Source: Massilia sp. YIM B02769 (GTDB taxonomy: Bacteria; Pseudomonadota; Gammaproteobacteria; Burkholderiales; Burkholderiaceae_D). Taken from it: a DNA stretch of 64,000 nucleotides. Below are positions 16,233 to 23,296 of this stretch, piece after piece (position 1 is the stretch's first letter; each line of letters begins with the position of its first letter). Location of the stretch: contig NZ_JASNRC010000012.1 in assembly GCF_030411995.1 (NCBI RefSeq), positions 1-64,000 on the forward strand, given 5' to 3'. A model generated the notes under the pieces. It was not told where the DNA came from. It was given only the letters and a program-made list of their open reading frames with translations, and did no database searches. The position numbers were made by a program, and so were the translations under genes.

Positions 16233-16634
16233 ATGGCTGGCGACGTAGCTTTCGTTGAAGGGCCGCTCAAGTTCCAGCTTGAGTTTGCAGATGTAGATCC
16301 TATGGATCTAGGTGTCCAGGCCCGGCTTGAAGTCGAGTATTCAGGTCGAAGCCAGAGTCTCAAATGGACTGCCGCGCATCATTGGTTTGAATATGAGGCC
16401 CTTGTTCGATTTGAAACTGAACTTCGTGACGGCTGCGACGCTCGACTGCTTGACATGAGCGAGTACGAGGTCCTTCACTTCGAGCGGCAGTCATCTCAGG
16501 AGTATCTAACTATCAATCCTCCTTCGCAAAGACAGTCACAAGATGGCGACTGCATAGCAATTCGTCTGACGATCAATGCAGGATCAATGCGAGCGCTGCA
16601 TGCAGCATTCCACCAGTTCGACAAATGGTGGTGA
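16233..16634 (+). CDS. Soluble protein of unknown function, cassette gene 4
   Basis: A 133-residue soluble, acidic protein with a GAAAGGA ribosome site. The layout is beta-rich: KFQLEFADVD, QARLEVEYSG, WTAAHHWFEYEALVRFETEL and YEVLHFERQS, ending in HAAFHQFDKWW. Length, acidity and an alternating-strand pattern with an LxRFxxEL-type helix recall WapI-like or other small immunity proteins, but the likeness is only general. It is flanked by B3 and A4 and is the last of the four cassette genes. Confidence 0.6.
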   Translation: MAGDVAFVEGPLKFQLEFADVDPMDLGVQARLEVEYSGRSQSLKWTAAHHWFEYEALVRFETELRDGCDARLLDMSEYEVLHFERQSSQEYLTINPPSQRQSQDGDCIAIRLTINAGSMRALHAAFHQFDKWW

Positions 16635-16643
16635 CGCGATTGC

Positions 16644-16667
16644 GTCTGCTTTGGGTCGATAGCAGAC
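16644..16667. repeat. A4 hairpin element, right end of the array
   Basis: The best-formed A element: a perfect 7-bp stem GTCTGCT/AGCAGAC with loop TTGGGTCGAT, starting ten bases after the stop of cassette gene 4 and followed by GTTCG. There is no B partner after it; instead the sequence runs into the Rz1 relic. Confidence 0.85.
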
Positions 16668-16693
16668 GTTCGCATTCAACTGAACGAAGTCCC

Positions 16694-16819
16694 AACGCCG
16701 GCCCCTACCCGGGCCACTAGGCGGCCGCACAGGCGGCGCTGATCGACGGCGCTGCCTGGGAGGGCTATGCCTTGAAGCTTGAGGTGGTTATCACCGGGTG
16801 CCCGAAAAGGGACGAGTGA
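16694..16819 (+). pseudogene. Diverged 3' fragment of an Rz1-like spanin gene
   Basis: Translated in frame this gives NAGPYPGH, a TAG stop, then AAAQAALIDGAAWEGYALKL and EVVITGCPKRDE. It aligns throughout with the last 40 residues of the intact Rz1-like protein at 14413-14655. There is no start, lipobox or Pro-rich part, and the frame contains a stop. The two copies differ at many bases, so this is not a fresh duplication but more likely the end of another phage's Rz1. Together the two copies bracket the four-gene array. Confidence 0.8.
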
Positions 16820-16964
16820 GGCGCGCTCGCGCGGCCCATGCGCGCGCCCATCGTATGGCGGCTCGGCGGACCTCGTCACTCTCGGCGAAGATGAACCGGT
16901 CCAGAGCCAGTGACGACCTGTGCCGCGCGTACGCGCTGGCGGTGAGAAAGGGCGGGCGTGTCAT
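16791..16964 (-). CDS. Possible small phage protein
   Basis: A reverse-strand ORF of 57 residues starting at ATG 16964 (MTRPPFLTASAYARHRSSLA), with high GC3 in most codons and an Ala/Arg-rich helical C-terminus (RRAAIRWARAWAARAR). It resembles short Arg-rich proteins found in prophages, but its 3' end overlaps the Rz1 relic, no clear ribosome site was found, and GC-rich DNA produces such ORFs by chance. Low confidence. Confidence 0.3.
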   Translation of the reverse strand: MTRPPFLTASAYARHRSSLALDRFIFAESDEVRRAAIRWARAWAARARLTRPFSGTR

Positions 16965-17032
16965 GGCCACACTATAGCGCGCGTTGGCTCTGCTGCTCGG
17001 CATCGAGCTGTGATTCGTTGCTGAAAATATTT

Positions 17033-17076
17033 ATACACACTGTACACATTCTAGTATTAGTGTGTATAATACACAC
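17033..17076 (+). promoter_or_regulatory. hicAB promoter with palindromic operator
   Basis: A consensus -10 (TATAAT, 17065-17070) lies inside a perfect palindrome, GTGTGTAT-A-ATACACAC (17060-17076). A further TATACACAC half-site lies at 17033-17040 near the -35 region (TGTACA, 17041-17046, 18-bp spacing). The region is strikingly AT-rich for this genome. A palindrome on the -10 box suits autorepression by the ribbon-helix-helix domain of HicB; the binding is inferred. Confidence 0.75.
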
Positions 17077-17100
17077 ATCAACAACGAAACGGAGAGTCTG

Positions 17101-17283
17101 ATGGATTCAAAAACTCTGATTCGGAAGCTTGAGGAAGCGGGCTGGAAAGAGGTGAGCAGAGATGGAAGCCACCGAACCTTCAAGCACCCAAAGGTGAGGG
17201 AAATAGTAACGGTGCAGCATCCGCGAAAAGACCTCCCGATAGGAACGCTCCGAAAGCTCCTGAAGATAGCCGGGCTAGCGTAG
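17101..17283 (+). CDS. hicA: HicA-type mRNA interferase toxin
   Basis: A 60-residue HicA toxin with a double-stranded-RNA-binding-like fold that cleaves mRNA. The start at ATG 17101 follows GGAGAG; an in-frame ATG upstream lies at the promoter. The family pattern is complete: MDSKTLIRKLEEAGWKEV, then DGSHRTFKHP with the catalytic His, then VTVQHPRKDLPIGTLRKLLK. It is cotranscribed with hicB 67 bases downstream. A toxin-first order is normal for hicAB. In a prophage it would stabilise the element or act in phage defence (inference). Confidence 0.92.
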   Translation: MDSKTLIRKLEEAGWKEVSRDGSHRTFKHPKVREIVTVQHPRKDLPIGTLRKLLKIAGLA

Positions 17284-17290
17284 ACGGAAA

Positions 17291-17310
17291 GCCCCGGGGA
17301 AACCCGGGGC
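17291..17310 (+). promoter_or_regulatory. GC hairpin between hicA and hicB
   Basis: A perfect 8-bp stem GCCCCGGG/CCCGGGGC with a GAAA tetraloop, and no T tract after it. It is not a terminator; it may stabilise the hicA end of the mRNA or set the toxin:antitoxin ratio. Confidence 0.6.
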
Positions 17311-17350
17311 AATTCAGAGGACTCTCGATTCCATCCAGAAGGAGGAAATC

Positions 17351-17764
17351 ATGGAACTGCCAATCGCAATTCACAAAGACCCGGATACCGGGTACGGGGT
17401 CACGGTACCCGATCTACCTGGCTGCTTCTCGGCCGGCGACACTATCGACGACGCGATGAAGAGCGCCAGGGAGGCAATCTATCACCACGTGGGCACTCTG
17501 TTGCAGCTGGGCGAAACGGTCGACTTGAAGGCGTCCAGCATCGAACAGCTCGCAACGGATCAGGACTACGCCGGCGCCGTCTGGGCCTTCGTCGACGTCG
17601 ATCTGTCGAAGCTCAGCACGAAGGCCGAGCGCATCAACATCACCATGCCGAGCTACGTCCTTACCAGGGTTGACGCGTTCGCAGAGTCGCGCCACGAGAC
17701 CCGCAGCGGTTTCTTGGCGCGCGCGGCGCTGGCGCTGATGGCCGAGGAGAGCAAGGCGGCCTGA
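17351..17764 (+). CDS. hicB: HicB-type antitoxin
   Basis: A 137-residue antitoxin. The N-terminal partial RNase-H-like domain carries the HicB signature (YGVTVPDLPGCFSAGDTIDDAMKSAREAI). The C-terminal ~45 residues (RINITMPSYVLTRVDAFAE and on to SGFLARAALALM) are a CopG-like ribbon-helix-helix DNA-binding domain. It would neutralise HicA and repress the shared promoter at its palindrome. The ribosome site is AGGAGG. The gene is separated from hicA by a GC hairpin, and the integrase terminator follows immediately. Confidence 0.92.
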   Translation: MELPIAIHKDPDTGYGVTVPDLPGCFSAGDTIDDAMKSAREAIYHHVGTLLQLGETVDLKASSIEQLATDQDYAGAVWAFVDVDLSKLSTKAERINITMPSYVLTRVDAFAESRHETRSGFLARAALALMAEESKAA

Positions 17765-17766
17765 CG

Positions 17767-17794
17767 AAAAAAGGGCCCGACGGCAATCGGGCCC
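17767..17794 (-). terminator. Terminator for the convergent integrase gene
   Basis: A perfect 8-bp stem GGGCCCGA/TCGGGCCC with six A on its left, which become a T tract on the minus strand. It sits between the convergent hicB and integrase genes; on the minus strand it terminates int transcription, and it could also stabilise the hicB 3' end. Confidence 0.75.
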
Positions 17795-17891
17795 ACAGGT
17801 ACAACGTAGGAAGCGCAATAATACGCGGCAATTCTTCTTGATGTCGCAATCGGGAACGGGCCAAACTGTCAGCCAGCGGACCCCCCCTGCG

Positions 17892-19142
17892 CTATGCAGC
17901 CGGCCGGACCAGAGGAACCACGTTCCACTGCCGGCCTTGCTCGCATGCTTCCAAAAACGACGCCCACAGTTCCAGCGCGCGGCGCCGTTCCGGGATTTCC
18001 TCCCGTACGTCGTAGATTGCCTCCATGCCCTTGAGCGCGTGGTTCAGCGCAATCTCTGAAATCTCTCGCGAAACACCCATGTTACGCATGTGACCCTTGG
18101 CGGTACTGCGCGTGTCATGTGGAGTGAATCGCCGAATTTCGATCTCATCGCGCACGAACGCGCGCTCTATCGCGGCCCATAAAGTGGTTCGGCCAACGTG
18201 CTCGCCCGTGCGCCTGCGATCTCTGGCCGGCAGTACCCATGGTGAATCCTCCGCGAGCCTCTTTAGCTCCTTGAACCATTCGGCCACCGTCGGCGTAAGC
18301 GGCACCAGGAAACCCGTCCGCGTTTTTACCGACTCGTCAGGGACATACCAGGTGCCACGATCAAAGTCGACGTGCTCCCACCGTGCCTTTACCAGTTCGA
18401 CCGTGCGAACACAGGTGGCAAGCAATATTCGGAAGGCCAGGGCGTTCTCCCGTCCAATGTCGTCGATGCTCGCCAGTAGAGTGCGCAACTCCGCTTCGGT
18501 GAGCATCAGCCGTTTGCGCACTGCCGGCCGTGGTCCCAACAGCGCTTTGAGCTTAATTGCGCCTGCCGGGTTCACCTTGATCAGCTGGCGCCCGATCGCA
18601 TGATCGAACAACTGAACGGTGGTGGTGAGGATGCGCTTCTGCATCGTCCAGGTACGGCCCGACCGTTCCAGGAGGTCGACGACGTCCTCGGCCGTCACGC
18701 TGCGCACCTCCACCGGCCCGAGCCGCGGCAGGATAACCGTGTCGAGATCCCATTCCCGATAGTAGACGGTCGCCTTGGCCAAGGTCCCGGAGTGAAGCGC
18801 CTTCTCCCTGAAATCCGCCGCCAGCTCCCGTACCGTCCAGGCGGCGCGGGATTTCAATCGCTCGGCCCGCTTTTGTGCGGCAGGGTCTTCGCCCTTGTCG
18901 ACAGAAACGCGATGCTCGGCCGCCAGCTTCCGGGCGGCTGATAGAGCCAGGTCTGGGTAATTGCCGAGCGTCAGCTCTTTGGCTTTACCATCGCGCATAT
19001 AGCGGAGCACCCAGGAGGCGGTGCCACCTTTCGACAATGTGAATGTCAGACCGCCGCCATCGGATTTGGCAATAGGCACGTCGGCAGCAATCCACCGGCG
19101 TAGCTGCATGTCATTTAGTTGATTTATTAATCTCTTCGGCAC
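17892..19142 (-). CDS. Tyrosine-recombinase integrase, P4-type
   Basis: A 416-residue integrase. The N-terminus is an arm-binding DUF4102-like domain (DGGGLTFTLSKGGTASWVLR...ELTLGNYPDLALSAAR). A core-binding SAM-like domain occupies ~100-190 and the catalytic domain ~210-400, with Arg246 (CVRTVEL), His342/Arg345 (TPHDTRST), His368 (LNHALKGM) and nucleophile Tyr377 (AIYDVREE). All catalytic positions are present, so it should be active. Transcription runs leftward to the terminator by hicB. Direct GCTACAAA repeats sit just upstream of the start. It marks the right end of the prophage; the attachment core lies between here and 19,796. Confidence 0.93.
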   Translation of the reverse strand: MPKRLINQLNDMQLRRWIAADVPIAKSDGGGLTFTLSKGGTASWVLRYMRDGKAKELTLGNYPDLALSAARKLAAEHRVSVDKGEDPAAQKRAERLKSRAAWTVRELAADFREKALHSGTLAKATVYYREWDLDTVILPRLGPVEVRSVTAEDVVDLLERSGRTWTMQKRILTTTVQLFDHAIGRQLIKVNPAGAIKLKALLGPRPAVRKRLMLTEAELRTLLASIDDIGRENALAFRILLATCVRTVELVKARWEHVDFDRGTWYVPDESVKTRTGFLVPLTPTVAEWFKELKRLAEDSPWVLPARDRRRTGEHVGRTTLWAAIERAFVRDEIEIRRFTPHDTRSTAKGHMRNMGVSREISEIALNHALKGMEAIYDVREEIPERRRALELWASFLEACEQGRQWNVVPLVRPAA

Positions 19143-19161
19143 AGGAACCCCTCTATCAGCT

Positions 19162-19195
19162 GGCTACAAATCGTAGCTACAAAACTAGCTACAAA
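19162..19195. other. Three direct repeats upstream of int (candidate arm-type sites)
   Basis: The 9-mer (A/G)GCTACAAA occurs at 19162-19170, 19175-19183 and 19187-19195, spaced 12-13 bp, immediately before the int start. Short, regularly spaced direct repeats at this place are what integrase arm-binding sites look like; they may also regulate int. Binding is inferred. Confidence 0.55.
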
Positions 19196-19795
19196 AAGAT
19201 GCCTCGTCAGTGCGATCCAGCAAGAGACAACAAGATACAACAAAAGACCTGCCCATAGGGCGAGAGAGCAGAAAAATGCGGCGCGGAGAGGTGCTTATAG
19301 TCAACAATGGAAGTTCCATGTTGCTATTTTCATGTATGCGCGTGGTAGGTGAAGCGCCGGGCGGACCTTCCGCCGCGGCTCGTGCGCAGTATCGGCGCTC
19401 ACCGCAAATCCTGCAACTTCCCCAGCCGAAGTTTCCTTGCCTGGCCCGCCATGCGGTTTGCTTAAATTGCAAGCCACATGCTCAAGAGCTAGCTTTGTGT
19501 ATTAAAATATATGCAATGTCACGTCTTGGGCTCAGGGCGTAGCAGGATGTGACAAATTCAAGCATAAGAATTAACGTTTGCAAATTGTTACTATCAAGGA
19601 ACTTCTAGTTGTTTTTGTATAACTTGCGATGTAGTATGCCGTTAGGCGGCCTGAGCTATTTCAGGCAATCGCTGAGTCGCAAGCCGCGCACGATTGAAAG
19701 TTCATTCGTGCAAGGGTTATTGCAACAGAATGGTACTATGGTGAAATGTTGCTGTTTCGATAGCGAGTTTCCGTACCCATCAGAAAAGGACAGAG
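19196..19795. other. 600-bp gap containing the prophage-chromosome junction
   Basis: AT-richer than its surroundings. I find no tRNA, no convincing gene and no visible core repeat; the matching left junction is outside the window, so the attachment site cannot be set. A candidate forward promoter for the 19796 gene is TTGTTT (19609-19614), a 17-bp spacer, then TAGTAT (19632-19637), leaving a ~155-nt leader. Confidence 0.5.
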
Positions 19796-20137
19796 ATGCG
19801 CAGTGCATTTGAAGCGTGGGCCCAGCGCGATGGCCACATTGTTCGACGCCGTGAAGACAAGCCCGAGGAATACCTCGTCTTCGAAACCCAGCGCCGCTGG
19901 GTGATCTGGCAGGCAGCCCTGGCCAGTGGCGCCAAGGCGGCAGCCGAGTCGCCGTCGAAGTTCGCCGAGCAGGGTGCTGCGGCGATGCAGCAGGACGAAG
20001 CCGCGGTCCGCAACCGCGTGCTCAACGAGGTGCTCGACGCGTTCAGCGACCTCGACGAGAGCGCCGGCATGGAAGGCGTGCTGAAGGTCATCCAGGGCCT
20101 GAAGAAGCGTCAAAAAGCGACGGCCGACCAGGCCTGA
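19796..20137 (+). CDS. Conserved hypothetical protein
   Basis: A 113-residue soluble protein with a good AAAAGGA ribosome site. The N-terminus (MRSAFEAWAQRDGHIVRRRE...EYLVFETQRRWVIWQAA) looks like a short domain often seen in phage or plasmid-associated proteins that bear a C-terminal addition. The rest is helical and acidic, ending in a Lys-rich segment (VLKVIQGLKKRQKATADQA). Function unknown. It is coupled to the next gene by a TGATG junction. It is probably the first chromosomal gene right of the prophage, though it could still be phage-borne. Confidence 0.65.
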   Translation: MRSAFEAWAQRDGHIVRRREDKPEEYLVFETQRRWVIWQAALASGAKAAAESPSKFAEQGAAAMQQDEAAVRNRVLNEVLDAFSDLDESAGMEGVLKVIQGLKKRQKATADQA

Positions 20138-20325
20138 TGCAGTACCGGCACTACAAAGGCGGCCTCTACGAGCTGGTGTGCGAAGCCACGCTCGAGGCCG
20201 ACCTGTCGCCCATGATCATCTACCGCGCGGCGGACGGGTCCATCTGGGCACGGCCGAAAGCCGTGTTCTTCGAGCTGGTCGATGTCGATGGCGTGATGAC
20301 GCCAAGGTTTGCGCCGGTGTCGTAA
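20137..20325 (+). CDS. DUF1653-type small protein
   Basis: A 62-residue protein matching DUF1653: YRHYKGGLYELVCEATLEAD, then MIIYRAADGSIWARPKAVFF and E, with final RFAPVS. Proteins of this family are small stand-alone beta domains of unknown role. The start codon shares a base with the preceding stop (TGATG), so the two are translationally coupled. The GTAG-type palindromic repeat pair starts two bases after its stop. Confidence 0.8.
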   Translation: MQYRHYKGGLYELVCEATLEADLSPMIIYRAADGSIWARPKAVFFELVDVDGVMTPRFAPVS

Positions 20326-20327
20326 AC

Positions 20328-20488
20328 GTAGGGTGGACCGGGCCGCGCTAGGCACCTGTGTCCACGCTGTCTCATCGTTCGCGTCCACGCGGCGGCCAAA
20401 AAATTCCCATTGGCGAATGTATCGATGTCGGTCGATGCCGGTTTGACGCGGCGGTACCATACCGCGTGGACACAGGTGTCCACCCTAC
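20328..20488. repeat. GTAG-type palindromic repeat pair, copy 1
   Basis: Left end GTAGGGTGGACCGGG, right end GGTGTCCACCCTAC, with complementary CCTGTGTCCACGC and GCGTGGACACAGG segments inside. It is an inverted pair that can fold as one long structure and is the first of about ten loci of this family in the window. Confidence 0.8.
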
Positions 20489-20520
20489 GAACCCCCGCCG
20501 TTTTCATTGTCATCGCCAAT

Positions 20521-20550
20521 AAAAACGGGCCGCATCCGCGGCCCGTTTTT
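20521..20550. terminator. Bidirectional terminator between the DUF1653 gene and pepA
   Basis: A perfect 13-bp stem (AAAAACGGGCCGC / GCGGCCCGTTTTT) with an ATCC loop and A/T tracts on both sides, so it can end transcription from both convergent directions. It lies 18 bp beyond the pepA stop. Confidence 0.9.
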
Positions 20551-20568
20551 ATTCCATCCTGACCGTTA

Positions 20569-22065
20569 TCACACGCGGTTCATCAGGAAGGTGGTCAGCA
20601 GCGGCACCGGACGGCCGGTCGCGCCTTTCGATGCGCCGCTCTTCCACGCCGTACCCGCGATGTCCAGGTGAGCCCAGGTGTAGTTGCGGGTGAAGTTCTC
20701 CAGGAAGCAGGCCGCGGTGATCGAGGCGCCGCCCGGGGTGCCGATGTTCGCCAGGTCGGCGAAATTCGACTTCAGCTGGTCGTTGTAGATCTCGCCGATC
20801 GGCAGGCGCCATGCACCGTCGCCGGTTTCTTTGCCCGCTTGCAGCAGCTCGTCGGCCAGGGCGTCGTGGGCGGCGTCGTGGCGGGTGAACAGGCCGCTGT
20901 TGTGGTGGCCCAGCGAGACGATGCAGGCGCCGGTCAGGGTGGCGATGTCGACCACGGCCGCAGGCTTGAAGCGCTCGGCGTAGGTGAGCGCGTCGCACAG
21001 GATCAGGCGGCCTTCGGCGTCGGTGTTCAGGATCTCGATGGTCAGGCCGCTCATCGAGGTGACGATGTCGCCCGGCTTCGAGGCACGGCCCGACGGCATG
21101 TTTTCGCAGGCCGCCACGATGCCGATCACGTTCAGCTTCAGGCCCATCTCGCCGATGGCGCGGAAGGTGCCCAGCACCGAGCCGGCGCCGCACATGTCGT
21201 ACTTCATCTCGTCCATGCCAGGACCAGGTTTCAGCGAAATGCCGCCAGTGTCGAAGGTGATGCCCTTGCCGACCAGGACCACAGGCGCATCCTTCTTGCC
21301 GCCGCCCATGTGCTTCAGGACGATGAACTTCGGCGCTTCGTCGCTGCCCTTGGTCACCGACAGGAAGCTGCCCATCTTCAGGGCTTCGAGCTGCTTGCGT
21401 TCCAGGACTTCGATGTCGAAGCCGTGGTCGTCGGCCAGCTTGCGGGCGACGGTGGCGAGGTAGGTCGGGGTGCAGACGTTCGGCGACAGGTTACCGAGTT
21501 CCTTGGTCAGGGCCATGCCGTTGGCGATGGCGATCGACTGCGCCAGCGAGGCCTTGGCTTGCGGGCTGGCCAGCGGCACGGCGACGGTGATCTTGCGCAC
21601 GCCGGTCAGCGCTGGGTCTTTCTTGCTTTTCTGGATATCGGTACGGAACTCGCCTTCATTGGCGGCCACGACGATTGCGCGCAGCGCCCACTCGGGCTCG
21701 CGCTCTTTCACTTCGGTGGTCGGAAATGCGATAATGGCATCCGCAGCGCCGAGCGATGCAAAGGCCTTCAGGGTGGCGTTCACCGCGGTGCTGAAATTCT
21801 TTTCGCTGACCACTTCGTCCGCGCCCATGCCGACCAGCAGCACGCGCGCCGCGGTCACGCCGGCCACGCCGCGCAGCAACAGGGTCGAACCGGCCTTGCC
21901 GCTGATGTCGCCCGACTTCAATGCCGCCGTGATTTCGCCGGTTTGATCGAGGGCCTTCGCAGCCTGCGACAGTTTTTTGTTTTCGAACACCGCCACTGCC
22001 ACACAGCCGGATTTGGCTGCCGCCAGGGTGTTTTTTGTGTCGAATGCTTTTATGCTAAAGTCCAT
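20569..22065 (-). CDS. pepA: Leucyl aminopeptidase (cytosol aminopeptidase, M17)
   Basis: A 498-residue M17 aminopeptidase that removes N-terminal residues from peptides as a two-metal hexamer in the cytosol. The start [14 protein letters not shown] at 22065 follows GGGAGA; the longer frame upstream is ignored. The N-terminal ~170 residues form the macro-like domain. The catalytic domain has [17 protein letters not shown] (metal Lys and Asp), MKYDMCGA and the signature [14 protein letters not shown] (metal Asp/Glu, catalytic Arg). It is divergent from lptFG, an arrangement common in proteobacteria. PepA homologues can also bind DNA; nothing here tests that. Confidence 0.97.
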   Translation of the reverse strand: MDFSIKAFDTKNTLAAAKSGCVAVAVFENKKLSQAAKALDQTGEITAALKSGDISGKAGSTLLLRGVAGVTAARVLLVGMGADEVVSEKNFSTAVNATLKAFASLGAADAIIAFPTTEVKEREPEWALRAIVVAANEGEFRTDIQKSKKDPALTGVRKITVAVPLASPQAKASLAQSIAIANGMALTKELGNLSPNVCTPTYLATVARKLADDHGFDIEVLERKQLEALKMGSFLSVTKGSDEAPKFIVLKHMGGGKKDAPVVLVGKGITFDTGGISLKPGPGMDEMKYDMCGAGSVLGTFRAIGEMGLKLNVIGIVAACENMPSGRASKPGDIVTSMSGLTIEILNTDAEGRLILCDALTYAERFKPAAVVDIATLTGACIVSLGHHNSGLFTRHDAAHDALADELLQAGKETGDGAWRLPIGEIYNDQLKSNFADLANIGTPGGASITAACFLENFTRNYTWAHLDIAGTAWKSGASKGATGRPVPLLTTFLMNRV

Positions 22066-22144
22066 TTGATTCTCCCGTTTCGTTTTGTGCGCAGCATGCG
22101 AATACAAGTGCGGCTACTGCTCAACCTGCAATTATAACTATCGA

Positions 22145-23296
22145 ATGATTTTTTCACGCGCCTTGTACCGTGAACTGGCCAGCGCGGCCGGAGCAACCTT
22201 CACGGTGCTGTTCACGGTATGCATTACCTGGACCCTGATCGCCATTCTCGGCCGAGCCGCTGGCGGGCGTGTCGCATCGAGCGATGTCGTCGCCCTGATC
22301 GCGTTTCAATCCCTGAATTATCTGCCAACTGTCCTGACTCTCACCAGCTTTATTTCCGTGCTGGTCGTGGTCACACGCACCTACCGCGATTCCGAAATGG
22401 TGGTCTGGTTCGCCTCGGGACAGTCGCTGCTGGCGTGGATCCGGCCGGTGCTGGTGTTCGGCATTCCGATGGTGCTGCTGGTCGCCATGCTGTCGCTGTT
22501 CGTCACGCCCTGGGCCAAGATGAAGAGCACCGAATTCGTCCAGCGCTTCGAGAAGCGCGAAGACCTGAAGCGCGTGGCGCCGGGCCAGTTCCGCGAGTCC
22601 TCGTCGAGCGACCGCGTGTTCTTCGTCGAGGGCAGCGCCAACGGGTCGACCGTGGTGCAGAACGTGTTTGTGAATACCATGCAGGGCGCCGGCAATTCCA
22701 TCGTCGTCGCCAAGGAAGGCGTGATCGAACCGGACGGCAAGGGCGGCCAGTTCCTGGTCCTCAAGAATGGCCGCCGCTACCAGGGCGTGCCGGGCCAGGC
22801 CGATTACCAGTCGATGGAGTTCGAGCGCTACAGCATGCGCGTAGCGACCAAGGTACCGGTGCTGGGCACCGACGTGCCGCTCGACGCCCAGCCGACCGCC
22901 GCGCTGCTGGCCCTGGACAACCAGTACACGCGCTCCGAGCTCTTGTCGCGCATTTCCTCGCCCATCGTCTGCCTGGTGCTGGTGCTGCTGGCGATCCCGC
23001 TCGGCTTCGTCAATCCGCGCGCCGGCAGTTCGGCCAACCTGATCCTGGCGCTCTTGATCTTCTTCACCTATAACAACCTGGTCAAGATGGTCGAGGCCAG
23101 CGTCAAGAAGGACAAGCTCGATTTCGCGCTGGCCTGGTGGCCGCTGCACCTGGTCGTGGCGGTCATTGTGGTGGCCCTGTTCGCCTGGCGCCTGAACGTG
23201 AACCACCGCTACCACCCGCTGGTGTGGCTCAACGCCTGGAAGCGGCGCCGCCTGCTGCGCAAGTCGCCTGAATTGGCTGGAGGAGCCGCGCGATGA
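22145..23296 (+). CDS. lptF: LPS export ABC transporter permease LptF
   Basis: A 383-residue YjgP/YjgQ-family permease, one half of the LptB2FG transporter that extracts LPS from the inner membrane. ATG 22145 (MIFSRALYRELASAAG) is chosen over an upstream in-frame codon. Three N-terminal helices (GATFTVLFTVCITWTLIAIL; LTSFISVLVVV; VFGIPMVLLVAMLSLFV) precede a ~190-residue periplasmic beta-jellyroll region, then three C-terminal helices. It overlaps lptG by four bases. Confidence 0.95.
   Translation: MIFSRALYRELASAAGATFTVLFTVCITWTLIAILGRAAGGRVASSDVVALIAFQSLNYLPTVLTLTSFISVLVVVTRTYRDSEMVVWFASGQSLLAWIRPVLVFGIPMVLLVAMLSLFVTPWAKMKSTEFVQRFEKREDLKRVAPGQFRESSSSDRVFFVEGSANGSTVVQNVFVNTMQGAGNSIVVAKEGVIEPDGKGGQFLVLKNGRRYQGVPGQADYQSMEFERYSMRVATKVPVLGTDVPLDAQPTAALLALDNQYTRSELLSRISSPIVCLVLVLLAIPLGFVNPRAGSSANLILALLIFFTYNNLVKMVEASVKKDKLDFALAWWPLHLVVAVIVVALFAWRLNVNHRYHPLVWLNAWKRRRLLRKSPELAGGAAR

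Noticed and set aside
17060..17100. Earlier in-frame HicA start near 17062
   Set aside because: It lies on the promoter palindrome and -10 box; ATG 17101 has a GGAGAG site and gives standard HicA length.
19210..19542. Plus-strand ORF of 110 codons right of int
   Set aside because: Mixed composition with no ribosome site or recognisable pattern; more likely non-coding junction sequence.
19196..19795. tRNA or tmRNA attachment target
   Set aside because: I looked on both strands for a T-arm (GTTCRANYC) and a foldable cloverleaf and found none.
20668..22137. Long plus-strand ORF (489 codons) opposite pepA
   Set aside because: Antisense shadow of a conserved gene; composition is His/Arg/Gly/Gln-rich and unlike real protein.
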